NCBI RefSeq assembly: GCF_009017275.1
Contig: NZ_WBZC01000028.1
Span: forward strand, 1 to 42,045
Length of the DNA: 42,045 nucleotides
Direction: 5' to 3'
Origin: Alkaliphilus pronyensis
GTDB taxonomy: Bacteria; Bacillota; Clostridia; Peptostreptococcales; Natronincolaceae
Below are positions 30,477 through 41,943 of this stretch, one piece after another; position 1 is the stretch's first letter, and every line of letters starts with the position of its first letter. Under the pieces are notes generated by a model, which made no database searches, was not told the origin of the DNA, and saw only the letters and a program-made list of their open reading frames with translations. The position numbers and the translations under genes were made by a program.

Positions 30477-31196
30477 GTGAAGGCTATTAAAATGGAAATG
30501 CTTTATGAGGGTAAGGCTAAAAGGGTTTATAAAACAAACATAAATGATGTATATATAGTTTCATATAAGGATGATGCTACAGCATTTAACGGAATAAAAA
30601 AGGGAAAAATAAAGAATAAGGGTTTAGTTAACAATCAAATGTCAGCCATTTTATTTAAAGCTTTAGAGGACAAGGGCATAGAGAACCACTTTATAGAGAA
30701 GTTAAGCGATGGTGAAATGCTGGTGAAGGCAGTAGATATAATACCTTTAGAGGTTATAGTTAGAAATGTTGCTGCTGGCTCATTATCAAAAAGATTAGGG
30801 CTAGAGGAAGGAATGCAACTAAAATCTACTGTAATTGAGTTTTCCTATAAAAATGACCAGCTGGGGGACCCCCTATTAAATGACGATCATATAGAGATAT
30901 TGGAAATCGTATCTAAGGAAGAATTGGCCTATATTAGACAGAAAGCATTAAAAATAAATGAAATACTACAGCAGTTATTTATAAAGAAGGGCTTAAGACT
31001 AATAGATTTTAAAATGGAATTTGGTAAATACAAAGGCAATATTATTTTAGCTGATGAAATATCCCCAGATACTTGTCGCCTGTGGGACTTAGAAACAAAC
31101 GAGAAGATGGATAAGGACCGCTTTAGAAGAGATTTAGGTAATGTAACAGAAGCCTATGAAGAGGTATTAAATAGATTAAAGGAACTGGAGGAATAA
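30477..31196 (+). CDS. purC: SAICAR synthetase
   Basis: 239 residues, standard length. [12 protein letters not shown] begins the ATP-binding fold; later conserved elements are [19 protein letters not shown] and [12 protein letters not shown]. It joins aspartate to CAIR with ATP. The start is GTG 30477 after GGGAGGG. purS follows after 2 bp. The next enzyme, adenylosuccinate lyase (purB), is not encoded in this operon. Confidence 0.97.
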   Translation: MKAIKMEMLYEGKAKRVYKTNINDVYIVSYKDDATAFNGIKKGKIKNKGLVNNQMSAILFKALEDKGIENHFIEKLSDGEMLVKAVDIIPLEVIVRNVAAGSLSKRLGLEEGMQLKSTVIEFSYKNDQLGDPLLNDDHIEILEIVSKEELAYIRQKALKINEILQQLFIKKGLRLIDFKMEFGKYKGNIILADEISPDTCRLWDLETNEKMDKDRFRRDLGNVTEAYEEVLNRLKELEE

Positions 31197-31198
31197 AA

Positions 31199-31441
31199 AT
31201 GAAGGCTAAGGTTTATGTAACCCTTAAAAAAAGCATTGCAGACCCACAGGGTAATGCTATTGGTAAAGCTTTAAATAAAATTGGCTACGATAATGTGGAG
31301 GATGTTCGAATAGGTAAGCTTATTGAAACAGAGCTGGGGGAAGTTACTAAGGAAACAGCAGAAAAGCAGTTGAAGGAAATGTGCGAAAAGCTGTTGGCAA
31401 ATACAGTAATAGAACAGTACAGCTTTGAAGTATTAGGATAA
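31199..31441 (+). CDS. purS: FGAM synthase subunit PurS
   Basis: 80 residues, typical Pur[21 protein letters not shown] and then [15 protein letters not shown] are diagnostic. PurS bridges PurQ (glutaminase) and small PurL in the three-part formylglycinamidine ribonucleotide synthase of Gram-positive bacteria and archaea. GGAGG lies within the end of purC. Confidence 0.97.
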   Translation: MKAKVYVTLKKSIADPQGNAIGKALNKIGYDNVEDVRIGKLIETELGEVTKETAEKQLKEMCEKLLANTVIEQYSFEVLG

Positions 31442-31479
31442 GTCATTTAATGGTTGGTTTATCAAGGAGGAGGTTTATC

Positions 31480-32160
31480 ATGAAATTTGGAATAGTTGTA
31501 TTTCCAGGCTCAAATTGTGATATAGATTGCTATCATGCCCTAAGGGATAGCTTAAATCAGGATGTAGATTACATATGGCATGATACTGAAGGCTTAAAGG
31601 AGTATGATTGTATTATTTTACCTGGTGGTTTTTCCTATGGTGACTATCTAAGATGTGGAGCTGTAGCACCCTTCTCTAAAGTAATGGATGAAATTAGAGT
31701 CCACGCGGAAAAAGGCAAGCTTTTAGTGGGTATATGCAATGGGTTTCAGATATTAACCGAGATGGGGCTTTTACCAGGAGCACTTGTACGTAATAAAAAT
31801 CTAAAATTCATTTGTAATACAGTACCATTAAAGGTTGAAAATATAGATACCCCCTTCACAAATAGGTGTGATTTGGGTCAAGTAATAAATATTCCTATAG
31901 CCCACGGGGAAGGAAATTATGTTGTGGAGAAGGATGAGCTAGCTAAAATGAAGGAAAACCGACAAATACTATTTACTTATCAAGAGAACCCAAATGGTTC
32001 AGTCTTAGATATAGCGGGAATTTGCAATGAGGGGAAAAATGTACTGGGAATGATGCCTCATCCTGAAAGAGCCTGTGAAGAGCTCCTTGGAAATCGAGAG
32101 GGAAGACTTGTTTTTGAATCCATTATAAGCTTTCTTGAAGGAGGTTGGAAAAGTGAGTAA
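31480..32160 (+). CDS. purQ: FGAM synthase glutaminase subunit PurQ
   Basis: 226 residues from ATG 31480 after AAGGAGGAGG; the frame upstream to 31450 is leader. A class I glutamine amidotransferase: [10 protein letters not shown] at the N-terminus, nucleophile Cys in [11 protein letters not shown], and His/Glu in MMPHPERA. It supplies ammonia to PurL. Its stop codon overlaps the purL start, giving coupled synthesis of the complex. Confidence 0.97.
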   Translation: MKFGIVVFPGSNCDIDCYHALRDSLNQDVDYIWHDTEGLKEYDCIILPGGFSYGDYLRCGAVAPFSKVMDEIRVHAEKGKLLVGICNGFQILTEMGLLPGALVRNKNLKFICNTVPLKVENIDTPFTNRCDLGQVINIPIAHGEGNYVVEKDELAKMKENRQILFTYQENPNGSVLDIAGICNEGKNVLGMMPHPERACEELLGNREGRLVFESIISFLEGGWKSE

Positions 32161-34351
32161 TTACCAAGCAGTAGGTCTAACTAGAGAAGAATACATGAAA
32201 ATTATAGACTATATAGGAAGAGAACCAAACTTGCTGGAGCTTAACATGTATGGTGTAATGTGGTCTGAGCATTGTAGCTATAAGCATTCACGACCATTAT
32301 TTAAGCATTTTCCCACCTCTGGAGAGAAGGTTTTACAGGGACCAGGTGAAAATGCAGGGATTGTAGATATTGGAGATAACTTGGCCATCGTAATGAAGAT
32401 AGAAAGTCACAACCATCCATCTGCAATTGAACCCTATCAAGGTGCGGCAACTGGTGTTGGTGGTATAATTAGGGACATATTTGCAATGGGGGCTAGACCT
32501 ATCGCTCTATTAAACTCATTAAGGTTTGGTGAAATAGAAAAATATGATAGGGTTAAGTACCTTCTTGAGGGTGTTGTTGAAGGGATAGCAGGCTATGGTA
32601 ACTGTATTGGCATACCAACTGTTGGTGGAGAAGTTTACTTTAATAAATCCTATAATGGTAATCCGTTGGTTAACGCAATGTGTGTGGGTGTAATAGAGCA
32701 TGACAAAATCCATAGGGGAAATGCATCTGGTGTTGGAAACTCAATAATGTATGTAGGGGCAGCCACCGGTAGAGATGGTATTGGAGGTGCAAGCTTTGCC
32801 TCAGTGGAGCTAACAGAGGAGTCTGAAGAAAAGCGTTCCGCTGTACAGGTAGGAGATCCTTTCATGGAAAAATTGCTTTTAGAGGCCTGCTTAGAATTAT
32901 TAGATACTGGCTCAATTATAGGTATACAAGACTTAGGAGCCGCCGGCCTTACCTCCGCCTGCTGTGAAACAGCCACTAGAGGTGAAGGTGGTATGGAGAT
33001 AGATGTCTTAAAGGTTCCACGACGTGAAAAGGGTATGCTACCTGTAGAGGTTATGATTTCTGAGTCCCAGGAAAGAATGCTGGTTATTGTCGAAAAGGGC
33101 AGGGAAGAGGAAGTAGAAAAAATAGTTGAAAAATGGGGGCTGCATGCTGTAGTAATAGGCAAGGTTACTGATAACGGTAGACTTGTTGTTAAAGAGGGTG
33201 ACGGTATAGTTGCAGATCTGCCAGCCGAAAGCCTAGATTCCTCAGGAGCACCCAAGTACTATAGAGATTATGAAATACCTGATTATTATAGAGAGGCTAA
33301 AAAATTTAGGCCAGAAGATATTACTGAGCCTAAAAACTACAATGACACACTAACGTCTTTATTAAAATCACCTAACATCGCCAGTAAAGAGTGGATATAT
33401 AGACAGTATGATCATATGGTAAGAACCAATACTGTAATAAAGCCTGGGTCCGATGCTGCAGTTCTTCGTATTAGAGGAACCAAAAAAGCTATAGCATTAA
33501 CCACCGACTGTAATAGTAGGTATTGCTATCTTGATCCAAGGGAAGGAAGCAAAATTGCAGTATTGGAAGCAGCTAGAAACATTATATGTAGTGGAGGAAG
33601 GCCCCTTGCTATAACGGATGGACTAAACTTTGGAAATCCAGAAAAGCCAGATAGATATTGGCAGTTTAGAGAGTCAATAATAGGGATTAGTGAGGCCTGT
33701 AGAGAACTGGATACACCTGTAATAAGCGGTAACGTAAGCTTTTACAATGAAACTGACACCCAAGCAATTTATCCAACCCCTATAATTGGTATGGTTGGTG
33801 TTATTGACGATGTAGAAAAAACCTGTAGCATGGACTTTAAAGCTGTGGGGGATATAATTCTTCAAATAGGTGAGACGAAACCAGAAATTGGTGGAAGTGA
33901 GTATTTATCAGCTATTCATAATATGGAAACTGGAGAAATTCCATTTGTTAATATAGCAAGGGAAATAAAGGCACATAAAGCCATTTTAGAATCCATTGAT
34001 AGGGGACTATTGGAGTCGGCCCATGACATAAGCGAAGGTGGAATAGCAGTTGGATTAGCTGAATGCTGTATGGGGAAGGGTATAGGTGCAAGGGTTAATC
34101 TGGAAACCAGCTTGAGAAGTGATTTTGAACTATTCTCAGAAAGTCAATCAAGATTTTTAGTTGCAATAAAGCCTGAAAATCTACAAAAGGTTATAGATAT
34201 TTTTACTGAGTTTAAGGTGCCCTTTAAGCCTGTTGGAGAAACTTCAGGAGATTCACTTAATATAAATATTAATAATAAAGAGATTATAAACCTACCTATA
34301 ACCAAAATGGAGGCACTTTGGAGAGGGGCAATAGAATGCTTAATACAGTAA
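32153..34351 (+). CDS. purL: FGAM synthase, small-type PurL
   Basis: 732 residues from GTG 32153, preceded by AAGGAGG 32138-32144; the upstream in-frame extension overlaps purQ. Characteristic motifs are [42 protein letters not shown] and two AIR-synthase-like repeats ([14 protein letters not shown] in the second). The small form lacks the glutaminase domain, in keeping with separate purS and purQ. It makes FGAM from FGAR, ATP and ammonia. It overlaps purF by 16 bp. Confidence 0.98.
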   Translation: MSNYQAVGLTREEYMKIIDYIGREPNLLELNMYGVMWSEHCSYKHSRPLFKHFPTSGEKVLQGPGENAGIVDIGDNLAIVMKIESHNHPSAIEPYQGAATGVGGIIRDIFAMGARPIALLNSLRFGEIEKYDRVKYLLEGVVEGIAGYGNCIGIPTVGGEVYFNKSYNGNPLVNAMCVGVIEHDKIHRGNASGVGNSIMYVGAATGRDGIGGASFASVELTEESEEKRSAVQVGDPFMEKLLLEACLELLDTGSIIGIQDLGAAGLTSACCETATRGEGGMEIDVLKVPRREKGMLPVEVMISESQERMLVIVEKGREEEVEKIVEKWGLHAVVIGKVTDNGRLVVKEGDGIVADLPAESLDSSGAPKYYRDYEIPDYYREAKKFRPEDITEPKNYNDTLTSLLKSPNIASKEWIYRQYDHMVRTNTVIKPGSDAAVLRIRGTKKAIALTTDCNSRYCYLDPREGSKIAVLEAARNIICSGGRPLAITDGLNFGNPEKPDRYWQFRESIIGISEACRELDTPVISGNVSFYNETDTQAIYPTPIIGMVGVIDDVEKTCSMDFKAVGDIILQIGETKPEIGGSEYLSAIHNMETGEIPFVNIAREIKAHKAILESIDRGLLESAHDISEGGIAVGLAECCMGKGIGARVNLETSLRSDFELFSESQSRFLVAIKPENLQKVIDIFTEFKVPFKPVGETSGDSLNININNKEIINLPITKMEALWRGAIECLIQ

Positions 34352-35766
34352 ATATTCATAAGCTCAAAGAAGAATGTGGTGTAGTAGGTGTATATAGTAA
34401 TAGCTTTAAGTCAAAGGTTAGTAAAATGATATATTATGGACTAATTGCTCTACAGCATAGAGGGCAGGAAAGTGCAGGAATTGCAACCAATGATGGTGAG
34501 CTTGCCCACTTTCATAAGGGAATGGGATTAGTGTCAGAGGTTTTTGATGATTCTATTTTTCAAAAGTTACAGGGACATATTGGTATTGGACATGTTAGAT
34601 ATTCTACAACTGGAGAAAGCTATATAGCCAATGCTCAGCCCCTTGTGGTTAAGTATAGAAAGGGAAGCATAGGATTAGCCCATAATGGAAATCTAACTAA
34701 TGCAGCCCTTTTGAGGGAAAGACTAGAGGATGACGGAGTAGTATTTCAAACAACAATAGATAGTGAAGTAATTGTAAATTTAATTGCCCGTTATAGTGGT
34801 GAAGGATTAAGCTATGCAATAGAACGAACTATGGACCTAATAAAAGGTGCATATGCTATAGTTGTGATGACAGAAGATCAGCTGATAGGGGTAAGGGATT
34901 CCTATGGCTTAAGACCACTATGTGTTGGCAAATTAGAGGATGAATATGTAATTGCATCCGAAAGCTGTGCCTTAGATGTTATGGGGGCTAAGTTCATTAA
35001 GGATGTTGAGCCAGGGGAAATGGTAATAATAAACAAGGAAGGCGTTAACTACAAAAAGGTTGAAAAGGGAGTTAAAAAGGCATCCTGTATATTCGAGTAT
35101 ATATATTTTGCCCGTCCTGATAGTATCATCGACGGTGTAAGCATATATCATGCACGAAAAAACGCAGGAGCAATTCTTGCTAAAGAACACCCGGTAGAGG
35201 CTGACATGGTAATTGCAGTACCTGATACCTCTATACCTGCTGCTATAGGCTATGCAGAAACATTAGGTATACCATTTGGCGAGGGCTTCATTAAGAATAG
35301 ATATATTGGAAGAACCTTTATACAGCCAGAGCAGAGCATGAGGGAAATGGCTGTTTTACTAAAGCTAAACCCAATGAGAAATGCTGTTGAAGGAAAGCGT
35401 ATAGTTATGATTGACGATTCAATTGTTAGGGGAACCACAAGTCGACAAATAGTAAGCAGCTTAAAAAGGGCAGGTGCAAAAGAGGTGCATGTACGTATCA
35501 GCTCACCTCCTGTTGCCCATAGCTGTTACTATGGAATAGATACACCAGATCGAAATCAGTTGATTGGTGCAGTAAAAACTGTAGATGAAATATGTAATGT
35601 AATTGGAGCCGATAGCTTGGGCTATATAAGCTTAAGGGGTTTAAAGGATTCAGTAGGGATAGCCGACGACCCTTTTTGTCATGCATGCTTCTGTGGCAAT
35701 TACCCAATTGAAGTGCCCAATGAAGTTCGTAACAAAGGCTTTAATAGGTCAGGAGGGGATATTTAA
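34336..35766 (+). CDS. purF: Glutamine PRPP amidotransferase (Fe-S, propeptide type)
   Basis: 476 residues from ATG 34336 after GAGAGGGG. A 13-residue propeptide ends in KLKEE before Cys14 of CGVVG, which becomes the N-terminal nucleophile after cleavage. The glutaminase domain (HRGQESAGI) is followed by a phosphoribosyltransferase domain with the PRPP loop [12 protein letters not shown]. Cys in [15 protein letters not shown] and FCHACFCG fit the 4Fe-4S ligands of the B. subtilis enzyme, which is oxygen labile. It catalyses the first committed step, and so competes for the PRPP sensed by the leader. Confidence 0.97.
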   Translation: MLNTVNIHKLKEECGVVGVYSNSFKSKVSKMIYYGLIALQHRGQESAGIATNDGELAHFHKGMGLVSEVFDDSIFQKLQGHIGIGHVRYSTTGESYIANAQPLVVKYRKGSIGLAHNGNLTNAALLRERLEDDGVVFQTTIDSEVIVNLIARYSGEGLSYAIERTMDLIKGAYAIVVMTEDQLIGVRDSYGLRPLCVGKLEDEYVIASESCALDVMGAKFIKDVEPGEMVIINKEGVNYKKVEKGVKKASCIFEYIYFARPDSIIDGVSIYHARKNAGAILAKEHPVEADMVIAVPDTSIPAAIGYAETLGIPFGEGFIKNRYIGRTFIQPEQSMREMAVLLKLNPMRNAVEGKRIVMIDDSIVRGTTSRQIVSSLKRAGAKEVHVRISSPPVAHSCYYGIDTPDRNQLIGAVKTVDEICNVIGADSLGYISLRGLKDSVGIADDPFCHACFCGNYPIEVPNEVRNKGFNRSGGDI

Positions 35767-35767
35767 C

Positions 35768-36805
35768 ATGGATAAGCTTAATTACAGCACTGCAGGTGTC
35801 AATGTGGATGAAGGACAAAGAGCAGTAGATTTAATGAAGGAGCATGTAAAAAGTACATTTACCCCTCAGGTGCTAACAGATATCGGAGGATTTGGTGGTT
35901 TATTTGCCCTAGATTTAAAGGATATTAAAGAGCCGATTTTAGTTTCTGGAACAGATGGAGTGGGAACAAAGCTAAAAATAGCCTTTATGACAGATAGGCA
36001 TGACACAATTGGTATGGACTGTGTTGCAATGTGTGTAAATGATATATTATGCCAGGGAGCAAAGCCCTTATTTTTTCTGGATTATATAGCTACTGGTAAA
36101 CTAAAGGCTGAGAAAGCAGCAGAAATAGTTAAGGGAATAGCAGCTGGTTGCAAAGAAGCAGGCTGCTCACTAATTGGTGGAGAAACAGCTGAAATGCCAG
36201 GCTTTTATGGGGATGGAGAATATGATGTTGCAGGCTTTGCTGTAGGTATTGTCGATAAGAAAAATATAATAACAGGTGCAAATATAAAGGCTGGAGATAT
36301 TGTGATTGGATTACCCTCCAGTGGAGTTCATAGTAACGGCTATTCCCTAGTAAGAAAGCTATTTTTTGATATTAAGGGCTTCAATATTGATAGTAGGGTT
36401 GATGGACTAGATAAATCCATAGGAGAAGAGCTTTTAACTCCTACAAAAATCTATGTAAAATCAGTTTTGAAAGCCATGAAAAAGGTTGAAATTAAAGGTA
36501 TTGCCCACATCACCGGTGGTGGCTTTTATGAGAACCTACCTAGAATTTTGCCCCAAAACACAAATATAAATATAAGGCTGGGGAGCTGGCCAATTCCATC
36601 TATATTTAATATAATTCAAAGTTACGGTAATGTTGAAGCTGCTGACATGTATAAAACCTTCAATATGGGTATTGGAATGATGCTGGTGGTAAACAAGGAG
36701 GATGTTAAAATAGCAATGGGTTCTCTACAGGAGGCTGGTGAAAAACCTTATGAAATAGGGACTATAACAGAAGGTAAAAGACAGGTGGTATTATGTCGAA
36801 ATTAA
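35768..36805 (+). CDS. purM: AIR synthetase
   Basis: 345 residues from ATG 35768 after AGGAGGGG. The longer upstream frame runs through the end of purF and has no ribosome site. Typical PurM motifs are [37 protein letters not shown] and [11 protein letters not shown]. It closes the imidazole ring, FGAM to AIR. It lies 1 bp after the purF stop and overlaps purN by 13 bp. Confidence 0.97.
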   Translation: MDKLNYSTAGVNVDEGQRAVDLMKEHVKSTFTPQVLTDIGGFGGLFALDLKDIKEPILVSGTDGVGTKLKIAFMTDRHDTIGMDCVAMCVNDILCQGAKPLFFLDYIATGKLKAEKAAEIVKGIAAGCKEAGCSLIGGETAEMPGFYGDGEYDVAGFAVGIVDKKNIITGANIKAGDIVIGLPSSGVHSNGYSLVRKLFFDIKGFNIDSRVDGLDKSIGEELLTPTKIYVKSVLKAMKKVEIKGIAHITGGGFYENLPRILPQNTNINIRLGSWPIPSIFNIIQSYGNVEAADMYKTFNMGIGMMLVVNKEDVKIAMGSLQEAGEKPYEIGTITEGKRQVVLCRN

Positions 36806-37416
36806 GGCTGGCTGTTCTAATATCAGGGGGAGGTACAAACCTTCAAGCCATTATTGACGGAGTTGAAAAGGGATATATCAATGGTAGTATTGATTTAGTA
36901 ATATCAAGCAATAGAAATGCTTATGGCTTAAAAAGAGCAGAAAATCATAATATACCTACAATGATAATAGACAAAAGTCAATATCCATGTAGTGAAAAAA
37001 GACAAAATTTGATATATGAGGTATTAAAGGCTAAAGAAGTAGGGCTTGTAGTGCTGGCTGGCTACTTAGAAATAATATCAAATCAATTAATAGAAGCCTT
37101 TAAAAATAGAATAATCAATGTTCATCCCTCTTTAATACCTAGTTTTTCTGGAAGGGGCTTCTTCGGTGATAAAGTCCATAAAGATGCAATAAGAAGAGGA
37201 GTCAAAATCTCTGGAGCAACAGTACATTTTGTAAATGAAGAAACAGACGGAGGCCCTATAATTCTACAAAAATCTGTGGAGGTAAGCTATAGGGATGAAG
37301 TGAAGGATTTAAAAGAAAAGGTACTTAAAATAGAACACATTATTCTCACAGAAGCAATAAAGCTATTTTCAGAGGATAGGATAGAGGTTGTTAATAATCG
37401 TGTAAGAATAAAGTAA
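36793..37416 (+). CDS. purN: GAR formyltransferase
   Basis: 207 residues, folate-dependent type. [14 protein letters not shown] at the N-terminus, [13 protein letters not shown] with catalytic Asn and His, and [17 protein letters not shown] with the catalytic Asp. The loop reads [11 protein letters not shown] where most homologues have GxHGYGxxxH, a minor variation. It formylates GAR with 10-formyl-THF. Its ATG lies inside purM. Confidence 0.96.
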   Translation: MSKLRLAVLISGGGTNLQAIIDGVEKGYINGSIDLVISSNRNAYGLKRAENHNIPTMIIDKSQYPCSEKRQNLIYEVLKAKEVGLVVLAGYLEIISNQLIEAFKNRIINVHPSLIPSFSGRGFFGDKVHKDAIRRGVKISGATVHFVNEETDGGPIILQKSVEVSYRDEVKDLKEKVLKIEHIILTEAIKLFSEDRIEVVNNRVRIK

Positions 37417-37428
37417 AGAGGTGTAGAT

Positions 37429-38958
37429 ATGATCAAAAGAGCTTTGATAAGTGTATCGGATAAGACAGGGGTAGTAGAGCTTGCTATAAAGCTATATAAA
37501 ATGGGTATTGAAATAATTTCAACAGGAGGAACTGCAAAGCTTCTTAGGGAATCAGGAGTTAATGCCCTTGATATAAGCCAAATTACTGGTTTTCCTGAGT
37601 GCCTTGATGGGAGGGTTAAAACCCTACATCCAGCTGTACACGGAGGTATTTTAGCAATAAGGAGTAATGAAAGTCATATGAAGACTATAAAGCAGTTAAA
37701 CATTACACCCATAGATATGGTTATAATTAACCTATATCCCTTTAAAGAAACAATTCTAAAGGAAAACACAACCTTAGATGAGGCTATAGAAAATATTGAT
37801 ATAGGTGGTCCTGCAATGCTAAGATCAGCTGCGAAAAATTATAGAGATGTGACAGTAATTATTGATCCAAATGACTATGAAGGGGTTATTAAGGAGATAG
37901 AAACCACAGGCGATACCACAGAAGAAACAAGATATAATTTAGCCTTAAAGGTATTTAGACATACCAGTCATTATGATGCTATGATTGCAAATTACTTAGG
38001 AAATAATATAGAGGATACTCCACAAACCTTAACCTTGACCTATGAAAAGCTCCAAGATTTAAGATATGGTGAAAATCCCCATCAAAAAGCTATATTCTAC
38101 AAAGAAGTTGGAGGTAGAATAGGAAGCTTAGTTGAAGGTGAACAATTACAAGGAAAAGAGCTCTCCTTTAATAATATAAATGATGCCAACGGAGCACTTG
38201 AGCTATTAAAGGAGTTTGATGAGACAACCCTTGTGGCTGTAAAGCATACAAATCCATGTGGAGTAGCCTCAGGAAAAACCATATTTGAGGCCTTTAAAAA
38301 GGTTTATGAAGCAGACTCTATATCAATATTTGGAGGTATTATAGCCGCCAACGATACTATTGATGGCAAAACAGCTGAAGCCATGAAGGATATATTTTTA
38401 GAGGTTATTATTGCACCAGATTTTACACAAGAAGCACTTGAGATATTTAAAGCTAAGAAGAATATAAGATTAATAAAATTAAAGGATATTAAGGCATCAG
38501 AGGTTAAGGATATTGACATAAAAAAGGTATATGGAGGTATTTTAATACAAGAAAAGAATATGGCTTTAATACATAAGAGTGAGATTGTAACCAAGAAGCA
38601 ACCTACAAAACAAGAAATGGAGGACCTTGTTTTTGCCTATAAAGTTGTTAAGCATATGAAATCTAATGCTATTGCTATTGCAAAAAACAAGCAAACCCTA
38701 GCTTTAGGACCAGGACAAACAGCGAGAGTTTGGGCACTTAATAATGCAATAGAAAATTGCAGGCATGATTTATCAGGAAGTGTATTAGCCTCAGATGCAT
38801 TTTTTCCCTTTAAAGATAGTGTCGAATTGGCAAGCAGGGCTGGAATAAAAGCAATTATTCAACCTGGTGGTTCCTTAAAGGATCAAGAATCTATAGATGA
38901 ATGCAATGAAAAAAATATTTCAATGGTGTTTACTGGCATAAGACACTTTAAGCACTAG
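37429..38958 (+). CDS. purH: AICAR transformylase / IMP cyclohydrolase
   Basis: 509 residues, the usual two-domain protein. The N-terminal MGS-like cyclohydrolase domain ([32 protein letters not shown]) is followed by the transformylase domain ([21 protein letters not shown] with catalytic Lys-His, then SDAFFPF and IQPGGS). It performs the last two steps to IMP. It starts 12 bp after purN, with AAAGAGGTG upstream. Confidence 0.98.
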   Translation: MIKRALISVSDKTGVVELAIKLYKMGIEIISTGGTAKLLRESGVNALDISQITGFPECLDGRVKTLHPAVHGGILAIRSNESHMKTIKQLNITPIDMVIINLYPFKETILKENTTLDEAIENIDIGGPAMLRSAAKNYRDVTVIIDPNDYEGVIKEIETTGDTTEETRYNLALKVFRHTSHYDAMIANYLGNNIEDTPQTLTLTYEKLQDLRYGENPHQKAIFYKEVGGRIGSLVEGEQLQGKELSFNNINDANGALELLKEFDETTLVAVKHTNPCGVASGKTIFEAFKKVYEADSISIFGGIIAANDTIDGKTAEAMKDIFLEVIIAPDFTQEALEIFKAKKNIRLIKLKDIKASEVKDIDIKKVYGGILIQEKNMALIHKSEIVTKKQPTKQEMEDLVFAYKVVKHMKSNAIAIAKNKQTLALGPGQTARVWALNNAIENCRHDLSGSVLASDAFFPFKDSVELASRAGIKAIIQPGGSLKDQESIDECNEKNISMVFTGIRHFKH

Positions 38959-39016
38959 TGAAATTGTTTAGCATACTTATTAACTGTATTGATTAGTATA
39001 GATTGGTGGTGAAGGT

Positions 39017-40270
39017 ATGAAGGTATTGGTTATAGGTGGTGGAGGAAGAGAGCATGCTATTGTTTGGAAGCTAAATCAAAGCCCACAGGTTTCTAAAATA
39101 TATTGTGCCCCAGGAAATCCAGGAATTGCAGAAATTGCCGAATGTATTAAGATTAATGAAGCTGAGATTCAGAAATTAGTCGAATTTTCCCGGGAAATAA
39201 GCATTGACTTGGTTGTAGTTGGACCAGAGAAACCACTGGTTGCAGGTATAGTAGACAGCTTTAGAAAAGAGGGCATAAGAGTTATTGGACCTACACAAAA
39301 AGGGGCTCAGCTTGAGGGTAGTAAATCCTTCTCAAAAAAGTTTATGGAAAAATATAAAATACCTACAGCTGTATATAGGGAGATAAATATTTATGCTGAA
39401 GGAATAGAAGCACTAAAGGATTACAGCCTTCCTGTTGTTTTAAAGGCTGATGGATTAGCAGCAGGTAAAGGGGTATTGATTTGTGAAACTATGGAGGAAG
39501 CCGAAAAAGGACTAAAGGATATTTTAGTTGATAGGGTATTTGAGGATGCTGGTAATAAAGCTGTTATTGAAGAATTCTTAGTTGGTATTGAAACTTCAAT
39601 TCTATGCTTTGTAGACGGAGAAACCATTATCCCCATGGTTGGCAGTCAAGACCACAAAAGAATATTTGATGGAGATATGGGACCAAATACTGGCGGCATG
39701 GGAACCTATTCTCCTAACCTAGTATATACAAAACAAATTGCTGCCGAGGTAGAGGAAAAAATATTAAAACCAACCTTAAAAGGAATACAGGAAGAGGATA
39801 TGGATTACCGAGGCATTCTTTTTATTGGATTAATGATTACAGAGGATGGGCCAAAGGTTTTAGAATATAATGTAAGGTTTGGAGACCCAGAGACCCAGGT
39901 GGTTCTAACAAGATTGAATACAGACCTGTACGAAATATTTAATAGTATTGAAAGGAAATCCTTAAAATCCATTGATATTTCTTGGTCTAATGAAGCGGCT
40001 GTATGCGTCATATTGGCATCTGGAGGCTATCCGGGTAGTTATAGAAAAGGTATTGAAATAAGTGGACTTGATAAAATAGAGACTGACATTATGTTATTTC
40101 ATGCAGGAACAAAAAAAGAAAAGGGCATTACATATACCAATGACGGAAGGGTATTGGGTGTAACAGCTACTGCCATCACTATTGAAGAAGCAAGGAAGAA
40201 GGTATATGAGAATGTAGCAAAAATAAGCTTTGATGGTATGCAGTATAGAAGAGATATTGCAATTAAATAG
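39017..40270 (+). CDS. purD: GAR synthetase
   Basis: 417 residues, ATP-grasp. VIGGGGREHAIVWKL at the N-terminus, LKADGLAAGKGV in the ATP-grasp lid, and EYNVRFGDPETQ for metal binding. It ligates glycine to phosphoribosylamine, the step after PurF. It is the last gene of the operon, followed by a strong hairpin. The start follows TTGGTGGTG at a modest distance. Confidence 0.98.
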   Translation: MKVLVIGGGGREHAIVWKLNQSPQVSKIYCAPGNPGIAEIAECIKINEAEIQKLVEFSREISIDLVVVGPEKPLVAGIVDSFRKEGIRVIGPTQKGAQLEGSKSFSKKFMEKYKIPTAVYREINIYAEGIEALKDYSLPVVLKADGLAAGKGVLICETMEEAEKGLKDILVDRVFEDAGNKAVIEEFLVGIETSILCFVDGETIIPMVGSQDHKRIFDGDMGPNTGGMGTYSPNLVYTKQIAAEVEEKILKPTLKGIQEEDMDYRGILFIGLMITEDGPKVLEYNVRFGDPETQVVLTRLNTDLYEIFNSIERKSLKSIDISWSNEAAVCVILASGGYPGSYRKGIEISGLDKIETDIMLFHAGTKKEKGITYTNDGRVLGVTATAITIEEARKKVYENVAKISFDGMQYRRDIAIK

Positions 40271-40275
40271 TTTTT

Positions 40276-40341
40276 AACCTGTAGATAAAGCAATAGGTAA
40301 TAAACCTCCTAAAACCTCCCAAATTTATCTGCAGGTTTTTT
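40276..40341 (+). terminator. Terminator of the pur operon
   Basis: AACCTGTAGATAAA (40276-40289) pairs with TTTATCTGCAGGTT (40324-40337, one G-T pair), followed by TTTTTT. The loop of ~34 nt contains a smaller inverted repeat. Confidence 0.85.
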
Positions 40342-40499
40342 TATTTTGATTTATTTCAGTAGTTCACCAACTAAAAATACATATTAAAATAAAAGCTGTG
40401 AAGAATAAAGCTATAATACTACATTTTTCCTATTAAAATAATATGATAAAATATAAAGAAATGCCATTAATAAGGCTGCAACATCATATGGAGGTTTTT

Positions 40500-41591
40500 A
40501 TGATAAAGAAGTTATTTTTTTTCGCTTTATTTTTTGTTTTTTTCTCAAGCATTTATGGGGGAATGAACTATTATGTATACCTTCAATTGGTAAATCATTT
40601 TAACATTGTAGGTGGTTTAAGACTAATGGTTCAGTTTGCTTTTTGGTTATTTGCCAGTAGTTATATATTAGGCAAAATAATTAAAAGGGGTAAATTTATT
40701 TTTTATATTACTTATTTAGGGGCTATCTGGATGGGTTGCTTGTCCATTTCAGTTTTTGTTTTTATATTAAGGGACACTGCAATTTATTTTATGCCAAATT
40801 ATTCTATGATACTAGAAAATTTAGCAGTTGTATTAATTCCTGTACTAATAATTGCTTCTATAATTAATGCCTTAAAAGGACCCATAGTTAAAGAGGTAGA
40901 GGTAAAACCTTCAAAAAACCTAGAAAAAAGTCTAAATATTATACATTTGTCTGACATTCATTTGAATGTAATGACATCTGTTAATTGGCTAAAGGGTATA
41001 GTAAATAAGGTTAATAGTTTAAAGCCAGACATTATTGTAATAACAGGAGATTTAGTGGATGATGAATATAGTAGTATAGAGGCCTTTGCCTCTACTATGA
41101 AGGGCTTTAAGGCAAAACATGGAGTTTTTGCAGTTTCGGGAAATCATGAGGTATATGTAGGTATAGAAAACTTCAAGAATTTTTGCAGGGCTGCTGATAT
41201 TAAGGTAATAGATAATACAAGCATAAATCTTGAAGGCATTAATTTAATAGGCGTCAGTGATATGTATAGAAGAAAAGGGAAGGATAACTTACTCATTGAG
41301 GGAATTGTTAAGGCTTGTGACTTAAGTAAATATAATATATTATTATGCCATGAACCAATACACTTTAAAAATGCAGTTGAAAAGGGAATTGATCTACAGC
41401 TCTCTGGACATACCCATAGAGGGCAAATACCACCACTTAACTTTTTAGTTCCATTTGTCTATAGGTATACATATGGTCTATACAGATATAAAAATAGCTT
41501 TATCTATACTACTTCTGGAACAGGAACCTGGGGACCTCCAATGAGGCTGTTTTCCGATTCTGAAATAGTTAGCTTAAAGCTTACTAATTAA
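40500..41591 (+). CDS. Membrane-anchored metallophosphoesterase
   Basis: 363 residues from ATG 40500, preceded by GGAGG; the frame to 40443 lacks a ribosome site. Residues 1-130 hold four hydrophobic segments (LFFFALFFVFFSSIYGG, LMVQFAFWLFASSYILG, ITYLGAIWMGCLSISVFVFI, LAVVLIPVLIIASIINAL). The cytosolic or external catalytic domain follows with the calcineurin-like set: LSDIHL, GDLVDD, GNHEVY, CHEP and GHTHRGQ. It resembles YkuE/YaeI-type phosphoesterases, which may act on membrane lipids such as UDP-diacylglucosamine or on phospholipids. The substrate is not decided by sequence. It stands alone after the pur operon. Confidence 0.9.
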   Translation: MIKKLFFFALFFVFFSSIYGGMNYYVYLQLVNHFNIVGGLRLMVQFAFWLFASSYILGKIIKRGKFIFYITYLGAIWMGCLSISVFVFILRDTAIYFMPNYSMILENLAVVLIPVLIIASIINALKGPIVKEVEVKPSKNLEKSLNIIHLSDIHLNVMTSVNWLKGIVNKVNSLKPDIIVITGDLVDDEYSSIEAFASTMKGFKAKHGVFAVSGNHEVYVGIENFKNFCRAADIKVIDNTSINLEGINLIGVSDMYRRKGKDNLLIEGIVKACDLSKYNILLCHEPIHFKNAVEKGIDLQLSGHTHRGQIPPLNFLVPFVYRYTYGLYRYKNSFIYTTSGTGTWGPPMRLFSDSEIVSLKLTN

Positions 41592-41636
41592 GAAAGAAAT
41601 AATACATTTAATAATGTTGGATTTATATGTAAGTTT

Positions 41637-41672
41637 AATACATAGCTAACAGATTATTAGCTATGTATTTTA
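41637..41672. terminator. Bidirectional terminator
   Basis: AATACATAGCTAA pairs with TTAGCTATGTATT around a 7-nt loop. It serves the phosphoesterase gene and the convergent small gene at 41686. Confidence 0.85.
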
Positions 41673-41685
41673 GCTTATGATGAAG

Positions 41686-41883
41686 CTATTTGTTCTTTTT
41701 AATAATTTTGTCCCAATCCTCTTGATAAAAGTGTTGACTGCTAAGGTAATCTACATCCTTCACCATGTCTAATGGCATTACATATGGATTCATAGGTCTA
41801 TTAATGATATTATAATCTCTTTTATTATAGGTTTCATCTATAATATCCTGTGGGTTACGAAAGCCTTCTTTGTTCTTTTTCAT
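41686..41883 (-). CDS. Small conserved-looking protein of unknown function
   Basis: 65 residues from the ATG at 41883, after AGGAGGAAT; the longer frame to 41943 lacks a ribosome site. The product is polar and rich in Lys, Asp and Tyr: NPQDIIDETYNKRDYNIINR, then PMNPYVMPLDMVKDVDYLSS. I do not recognise the family. No signal peptide or membrane segment is present. Small proteins of this composition in spore-formers are sometimes sporulation products, but nothing here proves that. Confidence 0.65.
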   Translation of the reverse strand: MKKNKEGFRNPQDIIDETYNKRDYNIINRPMNPYVMPLDMVKDVDYLSSQHFYQEDWDKIIKKNK

Positions 41884-41943
41884 GATTAGCTTATTCCTCC
41901 TATTTAGATTAGTATTTAGTTGTTTGCAAAATGCCGAAACCAT

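Noticed and set aside
32650-33255. 201-residue minus-strand ORF inside purL
   Set aside because: A Ser/Pro/Thr-rich antisense shadow of a conserved gene.
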